NCBI GenBank assembly: GCA_937873245.1
Contig: CALMVY010000287.1
Span: 1-7,438, forward strand
Direction of reading: 5' to 3'
Origin: an uncultured Arthrobacter sp.
Lineage (GTDB): Bacteria; Actinomycetota; Actinomycetes; Actinomycetales; Micrococcaceae
Length of the DNA stretch: 7,438 bases
Both the position numbers and the translations under genes were made by a program. This document shows positions 1-6,061 of this stretch, piece after piece. Every line of letters begins with the position of its first letter. The stretch's first letter is position 1. The notes below the pieces were generated by a model. The model saw only the letters and a program-made list of their open reading frames with translations. It searched no databases and had not been told where the DNA came from.

Positions 1-1283
1 GCCTGGGCCTGGACCATGACCCCGACGCCGTGCTCATCCTGGAACCCGTGGAGGATGGCAAGGGCGACGACGGCGGCCACCACCGCGCGACGCTGTACTT
101 CCGCCCGCTGGCCGGCCGCGACACTGAACAGTTCTACGCCGACTCCCGTTCCGGCGAGTTCTGGATCGGAGCCCGCCCCACCCTGGCCGAGTTCAAGGCC
201 CGCCTCGGCCTGGACACCGCGGACATCAGCGAACTCGAACTCGGCATCACCAAAAACGTGGGTGCCCCCGAAATCGGCGGGATCTCCATCCGGCTGGTGC
301 GGAAGGTCGACGAGAACATTGACGCCCTCGTGGACACCGCCCGCTACAACACGGCCAAGGACCCGGAGAACCTGGACCTGGGCGTCCTTGACGCCCTCGA
401 CGAGAAGCTCACCGAGGCCCTCTCCGAACTGCGCCTGCTCAAGGATGAGTGGGAAGTTGAGCAGATGAAGGCTGCCGTCGCCGCCACCGTGCAGGGGTTC
501 ACCGAGGTCGTTAAGGTCCTGCCGCGGGCGCTCACCCACCAGCGCGGCGAGCGCGTCGTCGAAGGTGCCTTCTTCGCGCGTGCCCGGGAGGAAGGCAATG
601 AGCTCGGCTACGACACCATCGCGGCGTCCGGCAACAACGCCACGGTGCTGCACTGGACCCGGAACACCGGCAAGGTCAACGCCGGCGAACTGCTGCTGCT
701 CGACGCCGGCGTCGAGGCGGATTCGCTGTACACCGCCGACATCACCCGCACCCTGCCGGCGAACGGCACGTTCTCCGAGATCCAGCGCAAGGTCTACGAG
801 GCCGTGCTGGACGCCGCCGACGCCGGATTTGCCGCCGCACAGCCGGGGACGAGGTTCCGCGACATCCACACCGCCGCGACCACCGTCCTGGCGGAACGGC
901 TGGCCGACTGGGGCCTGCTGCCGGTCTCCGTCGAGGAAGCCATCAGCCCCGAGGGCCAGCAGCACCGCCGCTGGATGCCGCACGGCACCAGCCACCACCT
1001 GGGCCTCGACGTGCATGACTGCGCCCAGGCCAAGCGCGAACTGTACCTCGACGGCGTGCTCACGCCCGGCATGGTCTTCACGATCGAACCCGGCCTGTAT
1101 TTCAAGGACGAGGACCTCGCCATCCCCGCGGAATACCGCGGAATCGGTGTCCGGATCGAGGACGACATCCTCATGACCGCCGACGGCCCGGTCAACCTCA
1201 GCGCCGCCCTGCCCCGCAAGGCCGACGACGTCGAGTCCTGGATGGCGGGAATCTACCAGGAAGTGGACGGCCAGACGGCCTGA
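1..1283 (+). CDS. pepP: Aminopeptidase P (Xaa-Pro aminopeptidase, M24B), 5' partial
   Basis: Cytoplasmic metallopeptidase that removes the N-terminal residue from peptides with proline in second position. The frame is open from base 3 through the left edge, so the true start lies upstream. 426 residues are present and roughly the first 100 of a ~530-residue family member are missing. The visible N-terminal part (ATLYFRP...FYADSRSGEFWIG) matches the AMP_N domain and the pita-bread catalytic domain follows. All dinuclear-metal ligands of the E. coli PepP pattern are present: Asp codons at 702 and 738, His at 993, Glu at 1086 (TIEPGLYF) and Glu at 1158 (RIEDD). The three catalytic-site histidines are also there, at 651 (VLHWTRN), 981 (HGTSHHLG) and 1014 (DVHD). 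It should therefore be active. A GTG at base 30 is an internal valine codon, not the start. The gene ends before a strong hairpin terminator and converges on the next gene. Confidence 0.93.
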   Translation, partial: LGLDHDPDAVLILEPVEDGKGDDGGHHRATLYFRPLAGRDTEQFYADSRSGEFWIGARPTLAEFKARLGLDTADISELELGITKNVGAPEIGGISIRLVRKVDENIDALVDTARYNTAKDPENLDLGVLDALDEKLTEALSELRLLKDEWEVEQMKAAVAATVQGFTEVVKVLPRALTHQRGERVVEGAFFARAREEGNELGYDTIAASGNNATVLHWTRNTGKVNAGELLLLDAGVEADSLYTADITRTLPANGTFSEIQRKVYEAVLDAADAGFAAAQPGTRFRDIHTAATTVLAERLADWGLLPVSVEEAISPEGQQHRRWMPHGTSHHLGLDVHDCAQAKRELYLDGVLTPGMVFTIEPGLYFKDEDLAIPAEYRGIGVRIEDDILMTADGPVNLSAALPRKADDVESWMAGIYQEVDGQTA

Positions 1284-1294
1284 TTCCCCGCTTC

Positions 1295-1308
1295 CCGGCA
1301 GCTGCCGG
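1295..1308. repeat. 14-bp perfect palindrome between stop codon and terminator
   Basis: CCGGCAGCTGCCGG lies 12 bases after the aminopeptidase stop codon and just before the main terminator hairpin. It is a perfect palindrome and could form a 5-bp GC stem with an AGCT loop in mRNA. It might help 3'-end stability or be chance in GC-rich DNA. No function is claimed. Confidence 0.4.
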
Positions 1309-1311
1309 TAC

Positions 1312-1355
1312 GCAGAAGGCCTCCGCCCCGATCATTCCGGGCGGAGGCCTTCTGC
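1312..1355. terminator. Strong hairpin terminator between convergent genes
   Basis: A perfect 17-bp inverted repeat (1312-1328 with 1339-1355, arm GCAGAAGGCCTCCGCCC) encloses a 10-base loop. It sits between the stop of the plus-strand aminopeptidase (1281-1283) and the stop of the minus-strand stress-protein gene (1373-1375), as expected of a shared bidirectional terminator. The trailing T tract is short on the plus side (ATTTC) and absent on the minus side. It fits the U-poor actinobacterial terminators and probably works better for the plus-strand gene. Confidence 0.85.
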
Positions 1356-1372
1356 ATTTCCGGGCAGCGGCT

Positions 1373-2269
1373 CTAGTGCTGCGAGCCGTCCTGGCCGGGC
1401 TCCTGCTTGGGTGCGTCGTTGACGCGGACCCCGTACTGCGGGCGGCCGTCGGGCAGGTCCGGATAGGAGAACCCGGAGGGTTTGGCAGTTTGTTCCTTGT
1501 CCGGCGCGGCGTCGGGAGCCGCCGTCGGCTGCCGGGCGGGCCCGGCCTCGTGGCCCGGGGCCGGCTGGTTGCCGGGCTGCCATCCGCCGTCGGGCTGTCC
1601 GCCGGACTCGGGAGTCCTCTGGCCGTAGGGGTCGTTCCAGCCGGCGGGGCGCTGGGGGGCGTGGCCCTGCTGGCCCGGCTGGCCGGGGCCGGGCTGGTAC
1701 GGCTGGTGCTGGTAGTCCCGCTGGGAGTAGCCGGCAGTTCCCGCCGATGCCGAGGCATCATGCTGGGTCATCGGCAGCTGGTGGAGCAGCCGCCGCGCCT
1801 CGTTCGCCGCCTCATAGGACACCACGACGTCGTAGTTGGTCGCCACCACCTGGCTCGTGGAAGTGAAGTCGCGCTTGCCCCGCTGCATGGCGTACGTGAC
1901 GATGCCGAACAGCATAAAGAACGCCGCGCCCATGAGCACGGACGTCACAATGGAGAAATACCCGGGCGTGGTGGAGAAAAAGGACAGCATGATGCCGACG
2001 AACAGGCCGAACCACATGCCGCTCAGCGCACCTGAGAGGGCAACCCGCGGGTACGTGAGCCGGCCGGTGACCCGTTCCACCATCTTCAGGTCGTTGCCGA
2101 CGATCGAGACCATCTGCACGGGAAACTGCTGGTCCGCGAGGTAGTCCACCGCCTTCTGGGCATCCAGGTAGGAGTTGTAGGAACCGACGGTGTCACCCTT
2201 GGGGACACTGCGGGCCTCGTCCGGGCCGGTGGGGGCGCCAGCCCTGGGAGCACCAAAAATGTTTGACAT
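1373..2269 (-). CDS. General stress protein with YflT-like domain, two TM helices, disordered C-terminal tail
   Basis: 298-residue predicted membrane protein. Residues about 26-165 look like the general stress protein 17M/YflT family (heat-induced stress protein domain), with the typical GSYNSYLDAQKAVDYLADQQFP opening split by two hydrophobic segments at about 76-98 and 104-126. After YDVVVSYEAANEARRLLHQL the protein becomes a low-complexity tail of about 130 residues (170-298) rich in Pro, Gly, Gln and Ala, with repeated QPG/PYQPG-type steps, probably disordered and cytoplasmic. The biochemical role of the family is not established. The ATG at 2269 is chosen because it is the first start before the conserved domain, although its Shine-Dalgarno is weak (TAGG four to seven bases upstream). 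Transcribed alone, divergently from the MgtE-like gene and convergently to the aminopeptidase. Confidence 0.82.
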   Translation of the reverse strand: MSNIFGAPRAGAPTGPDEARSVPKGDTVGSYNSYLDAQKAVDYLADQQFPVQMVSIVGNDLKMVERVTGRLTYPRVALSGALSGMWFGLFVGIMLSFFSTTPGYFSIVTSVLMGAAFFMLFGIVTYAMQRGKRDFTSTSQVVATNYDVVVSYEAANEARRLLHQLPMTQHDASASAGTAGYSQRDYQHQPYQPGPGQPGQQGHAPQRPAGWNDPYGQRTPESGGQPDGGWQPGNQPAPGHEAGPARQPTAAPDAAPDKEQTAKPSGFSYPDLPDGRPQYGVRVNDAPKQEPGQDGSQH

Positions 2270-2280
2270 ATGCCTATTCT

Positions 2281-2309
2281 TACCTATCCTGCTGGGCAGC
2301 GGCTGTAAA
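2281..2309 (-). promoter_or_regulatory. Candidate promoter for the stress-protein gene
   Basis: On the minus strand TTTACA (2309-2304) is followed after exactly 17 bases by TAGGTA (2286-2281), resembling a housekeeping -35/-10 pair. The -10 lacks the final T. The ATG begins only 11 bases further on (2269), so a transcript from this site would have a very short leader. This is pattern matching only. Confidence 0.35.
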
Positions 2310-2334
2310 TTCAGCTAAAAGAGAGCGGACTCGG

Positions 2335-2340
2335 TAGCCT
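2335..2340 (+). promoter_or_regulatory. Candidate -10 element giving a leaderless mRNA for the MgtE-like gene
   Basis: TAGCCT fits the actinobacterial TANNNT -10 pattern and ends six bases before the GTG start at 2347, where transcription would be expected to begin. No Shine-Dalgarno sequence lies at normal distance from this GTG, and no good -35 is seen at about 2312-2317. Both facts suit a leaderless start. Confidence 0.4.
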
Positions 2341-2346
2341 GTACAG

Positions 2347-3630
2347 GTGAGCACAAATGTTTCGCGGGTCTTTGTTGCGCGCCTGCTCGGACTCGACGTC
2401 TTCGACCCACTGGGTGACCGTCTGGGCCGGCTGCGCGACGTCGTCGTGCTCTCCCGCGGCACGCGCGGCGCCCCGCACGTGGTGGGCATCGTCGTCGAGG
2501 TTCCCGGGAAAAAGCGGGTCTTCGTGCCGATGACCCGGATCACCTCGATCGACCAGACCCAGGTCATCTGCACCGGGCTGGTGAACCTGCGCCGCTTCGA
2601 ACAGCGCGGCGCCGAAACCCTCGTCGTGGCCGAAATGTTCGACCGCCGCGTCACGCTCGCCGACGGCAGCGGGGACGCCACCATCGAGGACATCGCGATG
2701 GACAAGCACCGCTCCGGCGACTGGTTCGTCAGCAAGCTCTTCGTCCGCCGCGGCCACTCCCTGTCCCCGCTGAGCAGGCTCCGCCGCAACGAGACGCTGA
2801 TCATCGACTGGGCCGACGCGCAACAGGGCGCCCGCACCGAGCCCCAGGCCGCCACCCAGTTCGTCGCGACCCACGAGGACCTCAAGCCCGCAGACTTCGC
2901 CGAAGCGCTGCAGGAGATGAGCGACAAGCGCCGCTTCGAGGTCGCCAGCGAGCTGCAGGATGAACGGCTGGCCGACGTCCTGCAGGAGATGCCCGAAGGC
3001 GACCAGGTGGAGATCCTCTCGGCCCTCGACGTGAACCGTGCCGCGGACGTGCTCGAGGAGATGGACCCGGACGACGCCGCCGACCTCCTCGCCGAACTCC
3101 CGAGCGCCCAGGCCGAAGAATTGCTCCAGCTGATGGAGCCCGAGGGTGCCGAAGACGTCCGGCGGCTGCTCGAATACGACGAGGACACCGCCGGCGGGCT
3201 CATGACGCCGGTTCCCGTCATCCTCCCCCCGGAAGCCACCGTCGCCGAAGCCTTGGCCCACGTCCGCCGCGAGGAGCTCTCCCCTGCCCTGGCGTCCTCG
3301 ATCTTCATCGCCCGGCCCCCGCTGGAGACACCGACGGGCCGTTTCCTCGGCGTCGTCCACATCCAGCAGCTGCTGCGCTTCCCGCCGCCCGAACCGCTGG
3401 GCAACCTGGTGGACAAGACCCTTGAGCCGGTGTCGGACCAGGCCCACATCAGCGAAGTGGCCCGCACGCTGGCCACCTACAACCTCAACTCGCTCCCCGT
3501 CGTCAACAGCGACGGTCGGCTTGTGGGGGCGGTGACTGTTGACGATGTGCTGGATCATCTGCTGCCCGATGACTGGCGCGCCCACGAGGACGACGCCCCG
3601 ATAAGGAAGCTTGGAGGCCGCATTGGCTGA
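2347..3630 (+). CDS. MgtE N-domain / CBS-pair protein without membrane channel
   Basis: 427-residue soluble protein. Residues 5-155 look like one or two PRC-barrel-type beta domains (LGLDVFDPLGDRLGRLRDVVV, then a second half from about 90). Residues about 178-280 form the MgtE intracellular N domain, helical repeats rich in DVL-EM / DLLAELP, ending in the MgtE hallmark YDEDTAGGLMTP (277-288). Two CBS domains follow (about 285-345 and 355-410, LPVVNSDGRLVGAVTVDD). In the Mg2+ channel MgtE these cytosolic parts sense Mg2+ and gate the pore. Here the protein stops after the second CBS, so the five-helix channel is absent and it cannot transport by itself. It is probably a Mg2+- or nucleotide-responsive regulator, with the downstream DUF1003 membrane protein as possible partner (inference). 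GTG start with no clear Shine-Dalgarno. It overlaps the next gene by 8 bases. Confidence 0.88.
   Translation: MSTNVSRVFVARLLGLDVFDPLGDRLGRLRDVVVLSRGTRGAPHVVGIVVEVPGKKRVFVPMTRITSIDQTQVICTGLVNLRRFEQRGAETLVVAEMFDRRVTLADGSGDATIEDIAMDKHRSGDWFVSKLFVRRGHSLSPLSRLRRNETLIIDWADAQQGARTEPQAATQFVATHEDLKPADFAEALQEMSDKRRFEVASELQDERLADVLQEMPEGDQVEILSALDVNRAADVLEEMDPDDAADLLAELPSAQAEELLQLMEPEGAEDVRRLLEYDEDTAGGLMTPVPVILPPEATVAEALAHVRREELSPALASSIFIARPPLETPTGRFLGVVHIQQLLRFPPPEPLGNLVDKTLEPVSDQAHISEVARTLATYNLNSLPVVNSDGRLVGAVTVDDVLDHLLPDDWRAHEDDAPIRKLGGRIG
3613..3617 (+). promoter_or_regulatory. Shine-Dalgarno that decides the DUF1003 start
   Basis: GGAGG lies inside the last codons of the MgtE-like gene, five bases before TTG at 3623. 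The alternative TTG at 3611 runs into this element and has only AAGGAA two bases upstream, too close to serve. The spacing favours 3623 as the start. Confidence 0.75.
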
Positions 3631-4393
3631 TAACAGCGCACCACGGAACCCGCACGTCCGTGCGGGCAGCAAATCGGCCAAGGGAAGCCTCGATACGCCG
3701 CTGAGCGGCCGTCAGCGGATCCTGCCGAAGTTCTCCCCGAACCCGGACGCGTTCGGCCAGACCACGGAAGGCTTCGCCCGCTTCATGGGCACGCCGCAGT
3801 TCCTGGTTTATATGACGGTGTTCGTTGTCCTCTGGCTCGCCTGGAACACGTTTGCCCCGGAGAGCTGGCAGTTCGATTCCCGGGCCCTCGGTTTCACCCT
3901 GCTGACCCTGATGCTCTCGCTGCAGGCCTCCTACGCCGCGCCGCTGCTGCTCCTCGCCCAGAACCGGCAGGACGACCGCGACCGCGTCTCCCTGGAGCAG
4001 GACCGCCAGCGCGCGGAACGCAACCTCTCCGACACGGAGTACCTGACCCGGGAACTGGCCTCGCTGCGCATCGCCCTGCGGGAAGTCGCCACCCGCGACT
4101 ACGTCCGCGCCGAACTGCGCAGCCTGCTGGAGGACATGCTGGAGGCGCAGGAGGAACTGCGCACCCACGATCCCTCGGCCGGCGCGCACGAGTCGCCGCG
4201 GGACAAGGTCAAGGAAAAGCTGAAGGAGCGCCGCGACAAGCAGCGCAGCCCCCGGACGCAGCAGATCCCCCGGGTCAAGACCGACAGCAGGAATGACCCC
4301 AAAACCAGCAAGAGAGCCGGCGCCACGGCGGACACGCTGCGCGGCGCCGCGCCGGACACCGCCCCGGCACACCCCGCATCCCCCGAGAGCTGA
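3623..4393 (+). CDS. DUF1003 two-TM membrane protein with charged cytoplasmic tail
   Basis: 256-residue protein (from TTG 3623) of the DUF1003 family, function unknown. After a polar N-terminus come TEGFARFMGTPQFL, a hydrophobic helix at about 60-75 (VYMTVFVVLWLAW), a short loop (NTFAPESWQFD) and a second helix at about 89-111 (LGFTLLTLMLSLQASYAAPLLLLA). The family-typical QNRQDDRDR motif is at about 113-121, followed by a long charged helix likely to form a coiled coil (about 118-180). The rest is a Lys/Arg-rich, probably disordered tail. Both termini are likely cytoplasmic. The start overlaps the stop of the MgtE-N/CBS gene by 8 bases, which suggests translational coupling and fixed stoichiometry. 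I recall these two families being neighbours in other actinobacteria, which supports a shared complex. The role in Mg2+ homeostasis is inference. Confidence 0.85.
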   Translation: MADNSAPRNPHVRAGSKSAKGSLDTPLSGRQRILPKFSPNPDAFGQTTEGFARFMGTPQFLVYMTVFVVLWLAWNTFAPESWQFDSRALGFTLLTLMLSLQASYAAPLLLLAQNRQDDRDRVSLEQDRQRAERNLSDTEYLTRELASLRIALREVATRDYVRAELRSLLEDMLEAQEELRTHDPSAGAHESPRDKVKEKLKERRDKQRSPRTQQIPRVKTDSRNDPKTSKRAGATADTLRGAAPDTAPAHPASPES

Positions 4394-4404
4394 GCATTCG
4401 TCGC

Positions 4405-5589
4405 ATGAACCCCACCCAAGACAGCGGAACCCAGGACAGCAGCAGCATCAAGGGCACTTCGCCTGGTTCTCCCTTGGAGAAGGCCGTGCAGGCCGCACTT
4501 GCCACCGTGATCGACCCCGAGCTCCGCCGTCCCATCACCGAGCTGGGCATGGTGGACACCGTGGAGGTGTCCGGCGGCGGCCGGGTGCGGATCGCGGTGC
4601 TCCTGACCATCGCCGGCTGCCCCCTCCGCGGCACCATCACCGCCGACTGCGAGGCTGCACTGTCCGCCGTGCCCGGGGTCACCGTCGTCGAGGTCGAGCT
4701 GAAGGTCATGACGCAGGAGCAGCGGGACGCCCTCAAGGAGCAGCTCCGCGGCCCCGGCGGGCAGCGCGGGATCCCGTTCAACGAACCCGGCTCGCTGACC
4801 AAGGTGTACGCCGTGGCGAGCGGCAAGGGCGGCGTGGGCAAGTCCTCCGTGACCGTGAACCTCGCCTGCGCGCTGGCAGCCCAGGGCCTGCGCGTGGGGA
4901 TCGTGGACGCGGACGTCTACGGTTTCTCCGTCCCGGCGCTGATGGGCATCACGCAGGCCCCCACCCGGGTGGACGACATGATCCTGCCGCCGGTGGCCTA
5001 CGGCGTCAAAGTCATCTCGATCGGCATGTTCGTCACCGGCAACCAGCCGGTCGCCTGGCGGGGCCCCATGCTGCACCGGGCCCTGGAGCAGTTCCTCACC
5101 GACGTCTACTTCGGCGACCTCGACGCCCTCTTCCTGGATCTTCCGCCCGGCACCGGTGACATCGCGATCTCCGTGGCCCAGCTGCTGCCGAAGGCCCAGA
5201 TCCTGGTGGTGACCACGCCGCAGGCCGCGGCGGCGGATGTGGCCGAGCGGGCGGGGGCCATCGCGACCCAGACCGGCCAGAGCGTCGCCGGCGTCGTGGA
5301 AAACATGTCCTACCTGGAAATGCCCGACGGCGGGCGGATGGAACTGTTTGGCAGCGGCGGCGGCGCTGTGCTCGCCGAACGGCTGTCCGCGACCGTGGGC
5401 ACCGCCGTGCCGCTGCTGGGACAGATTCCGTTGGACATCCTCCTCCGGGAGGGCGGGGACGCAGGGGTTCCACTGGTGCTGGGCCGTCCCGAGACCCCGG
5501 CGGCCGTGGCGCTGCTGGACATCGCCGGGAAGCTTGCCGCGGTACCGCGTGGGCTGAAGGGAATGTCCCTGGGCCTGCAGCCCCGCTAA
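4405..5589 (+). CDS. mrp: Mrp/NBP35 (ApbC)-type P-loop ATPase, iron-sulfur cluster carrier family
   Basis: 394 residues. An N-terminal MIP18 (DUF59) domain spans about 23-112, including IDPELRRPITELGMV and AGCPLRG with Cys72. The ParA/MinD-like ATPase core follows: deviant Walker A GKGGVGKSS (140-148), DADVYG (168-173) and Walker B LFLDLPPGTGD (242-252). Family members bind and transfer [4Fe-4S] clusters as ATP-dependent dimers in the cytoplasm. The region that carries the bridging CxxC in many homologues (after VVENMS, residues 298-302) reads YLEMPDGG here. Only three cysteines exist in the protein (72, 82, 155), so the usual cluster site is missing. The ATG at 4405 is 11 bases after the DUF1003 stop, consistent with cotranscription, but its Shine-Dalgarno is poor (GAGAG about 15 bases away). 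The stop interlocks with that of tatB on the other strand. Confidence 0.9.
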   Translation: MNPTQDSGTQDSSSIKGTSPGSPLEKAVQAALATVIDPELRRPITELGMVDTVEVSGGGRVRIAVLLTIAGCPLRGTITADCEAALSAVPGVTVVEVELKVMTQEQRDALKEQLRGPGGQRGIPFNEPGSLTKVYAVASGKGGVGKSSVTVNLACALAAQGLRVGIVDADVYGFSVPALMGITQAPTRVDDMILPPVAYGVKVISIGMFVTGNQPVAWRGPMLHRALEQFLTDVYFGDLDALFLDLPPGTGDIAISVAQLLPKAQILVVTTPQAAAADVAERAGAIATQTGQSVAGVVENMSYLEMPDGGRMELFGSGGGAVLAERLSATVGTAVPLLGQIPLDILLREGGDAGVPLVLGRPETPAAVALLDIAGKLAAVPRGLKGMSLGLQPR

Positions 5590-5981
5590 GTAGCTTCCGA
5601 GTCGAAGGGGGCCGGCTCGCCGTCCGCGAGGCGCTCGACCACCCGGGCCGGCCGGCGCTCTGCAGCCGCGGCGGAGGCCGCCACCGTGGCCGCCGCGGCC
5701 GGGGCACCGGCGCTGACGGGCTTGGTGTCATCCTCCAGCAGCGCTTCCTTGATGATCCGGCGCGGATCGTACTGGCGGGGATCGTACTTCTTCCAGTCGA
5801 CGTCATCGATATCGATGCCGACTTCTTCCTTGATCTGCTCCCGCGCCCCGGACGCCATCCGCCGGACTTCCTTGACGATGTTGGCCAGTTTCTGGGTGTA
5901 TTCGGGCAGCCTGCTGGGGCCAATCACCAGAAGGCCGATGATCAGCAGAAGTAGGAACTCCGGTCCATTGATTCCAAGCAC
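5586..5981 (-). CDS. tatB: Sec-independent protein translocase subunit TatB
   Basis: 131 residues. TatB works with TatC to recognise twin-arginine signal peptides and recruit TatA for export of folded proteins across the cytoplasmic membrane. The N-terminus MLGINGPEFLLLLIIGLLVI carries the TatB-specific Glu8 in a single TM helix (about 7-20). The Gly21-Pro22 hinge follows, then the amphipathic helix SRLPEYTQKLANIVKEVRRM. The middle has an acidic/aromatic stretch (VGIDIDDVDWKKYDPRQYDPRR) and the C-terminus is Ala-rich and likely disordered. Overall length is normal for actinobacterial TatB. The GTG at 5981 is chosen because the conserved M(F/L)GINGPE motif begins exactly there. It lacks a well-placed Shine-Dalgarno (AGAGGG is 13 bases away). 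It lies 80 bases downstream of the anti-sigma gene and converges on mrp with a 4-base overlap. Confidence 0.93.
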   Translation of the reverse strand: MLGINGPEFLLLLIIGLLVIGPSRLPEYTQKLANIVKEVRRMASGAREQIKEEVGIDIDDVDWKKYDPRQYDPRRIIKEALLEDDTKPVSAGAPAAAATVAASAAAAERRPARVVERLADGEPAPFDSEAT

Positions 5982-5988
5982 TTTAGGA

Positions 5989-5994
5989 AGATTA
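5989..5994 (-). promoter_or_regulatory. Candidate -10 element just upstream of tatB
   Basis: On the minus strand TAATCT (5994-5989) is a good TANNNT match, and its end is exactly seven bases from the GTG start of tatB (5981). A transcript from it would begin at or next to the start codon. No TTGACA-like -35 is seen 16-18 bases upstream. If real, tatB has its own promoter in addition to any read-through from the sigma/anti-sigma genes. Confidence 0.4.
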
Positions 5995-6061
5995 CCCTCT
6001 CAGTCGGAGCCGGGACGATTCGGCCGTGACACACGGGGCCTGCCCCGGGCGGAACTCCCGG

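Noticed and set aside
30..32. GTG as the start of the aminopeptidase
   Set aside because: The frame is open upstream to the window edge with sensible family-like residues (LGLDHDPDAV), so this is an internal codon of a truncated gene.
1376..2035. Plus-strand 219-codon open frame antisense to the stress-protein gene
   Set aside because: Its composition (Gly/Leu/Arg/Val-rich) is that of a reverse complement. The minus strand holds a coherent two-TM family domain with a plausible start.
3611..3613. TTG at 3611 as the start of the DUF1003 gene
   Set aside because: The GGAGG at 3613-3617 would lie inside the coding sequence, and nothing well spaced precedes it; TTG 3623 has ideal spacing.
2280..3681. 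Two long minus-strand open frames (about 400 and 456 codons) opposite the MgtE-like gene
   Set aside because: They mirror the plus-strand gene in GC-rich DNA, have skewed Ser/Arg or Gly/Val/Arg compositions and no recognisable domain. The plus-strand product has clear MgtE_N and CBS motifs.
3503..5076. Minus-strand open frames of 289 and 325 codons opposite the DUF1003 and mrp genes
   Set aside because: His/Gly/Arg/Ala-rich shadows of genes with strong domain evidence on the plus strand; long stop-free antisense frames are normal at this GC content.
6034..6047. CGGGGC-CT-GCCCCG inverted repeat between the anti-sigma gene and tatB as a terminator
   Set aside because: The stem is only 5-6 bp with a minimal loop and has no T tract on the minus strand. 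It is probably chance in GC-rich sequence, and read-through into tatB is more likely.
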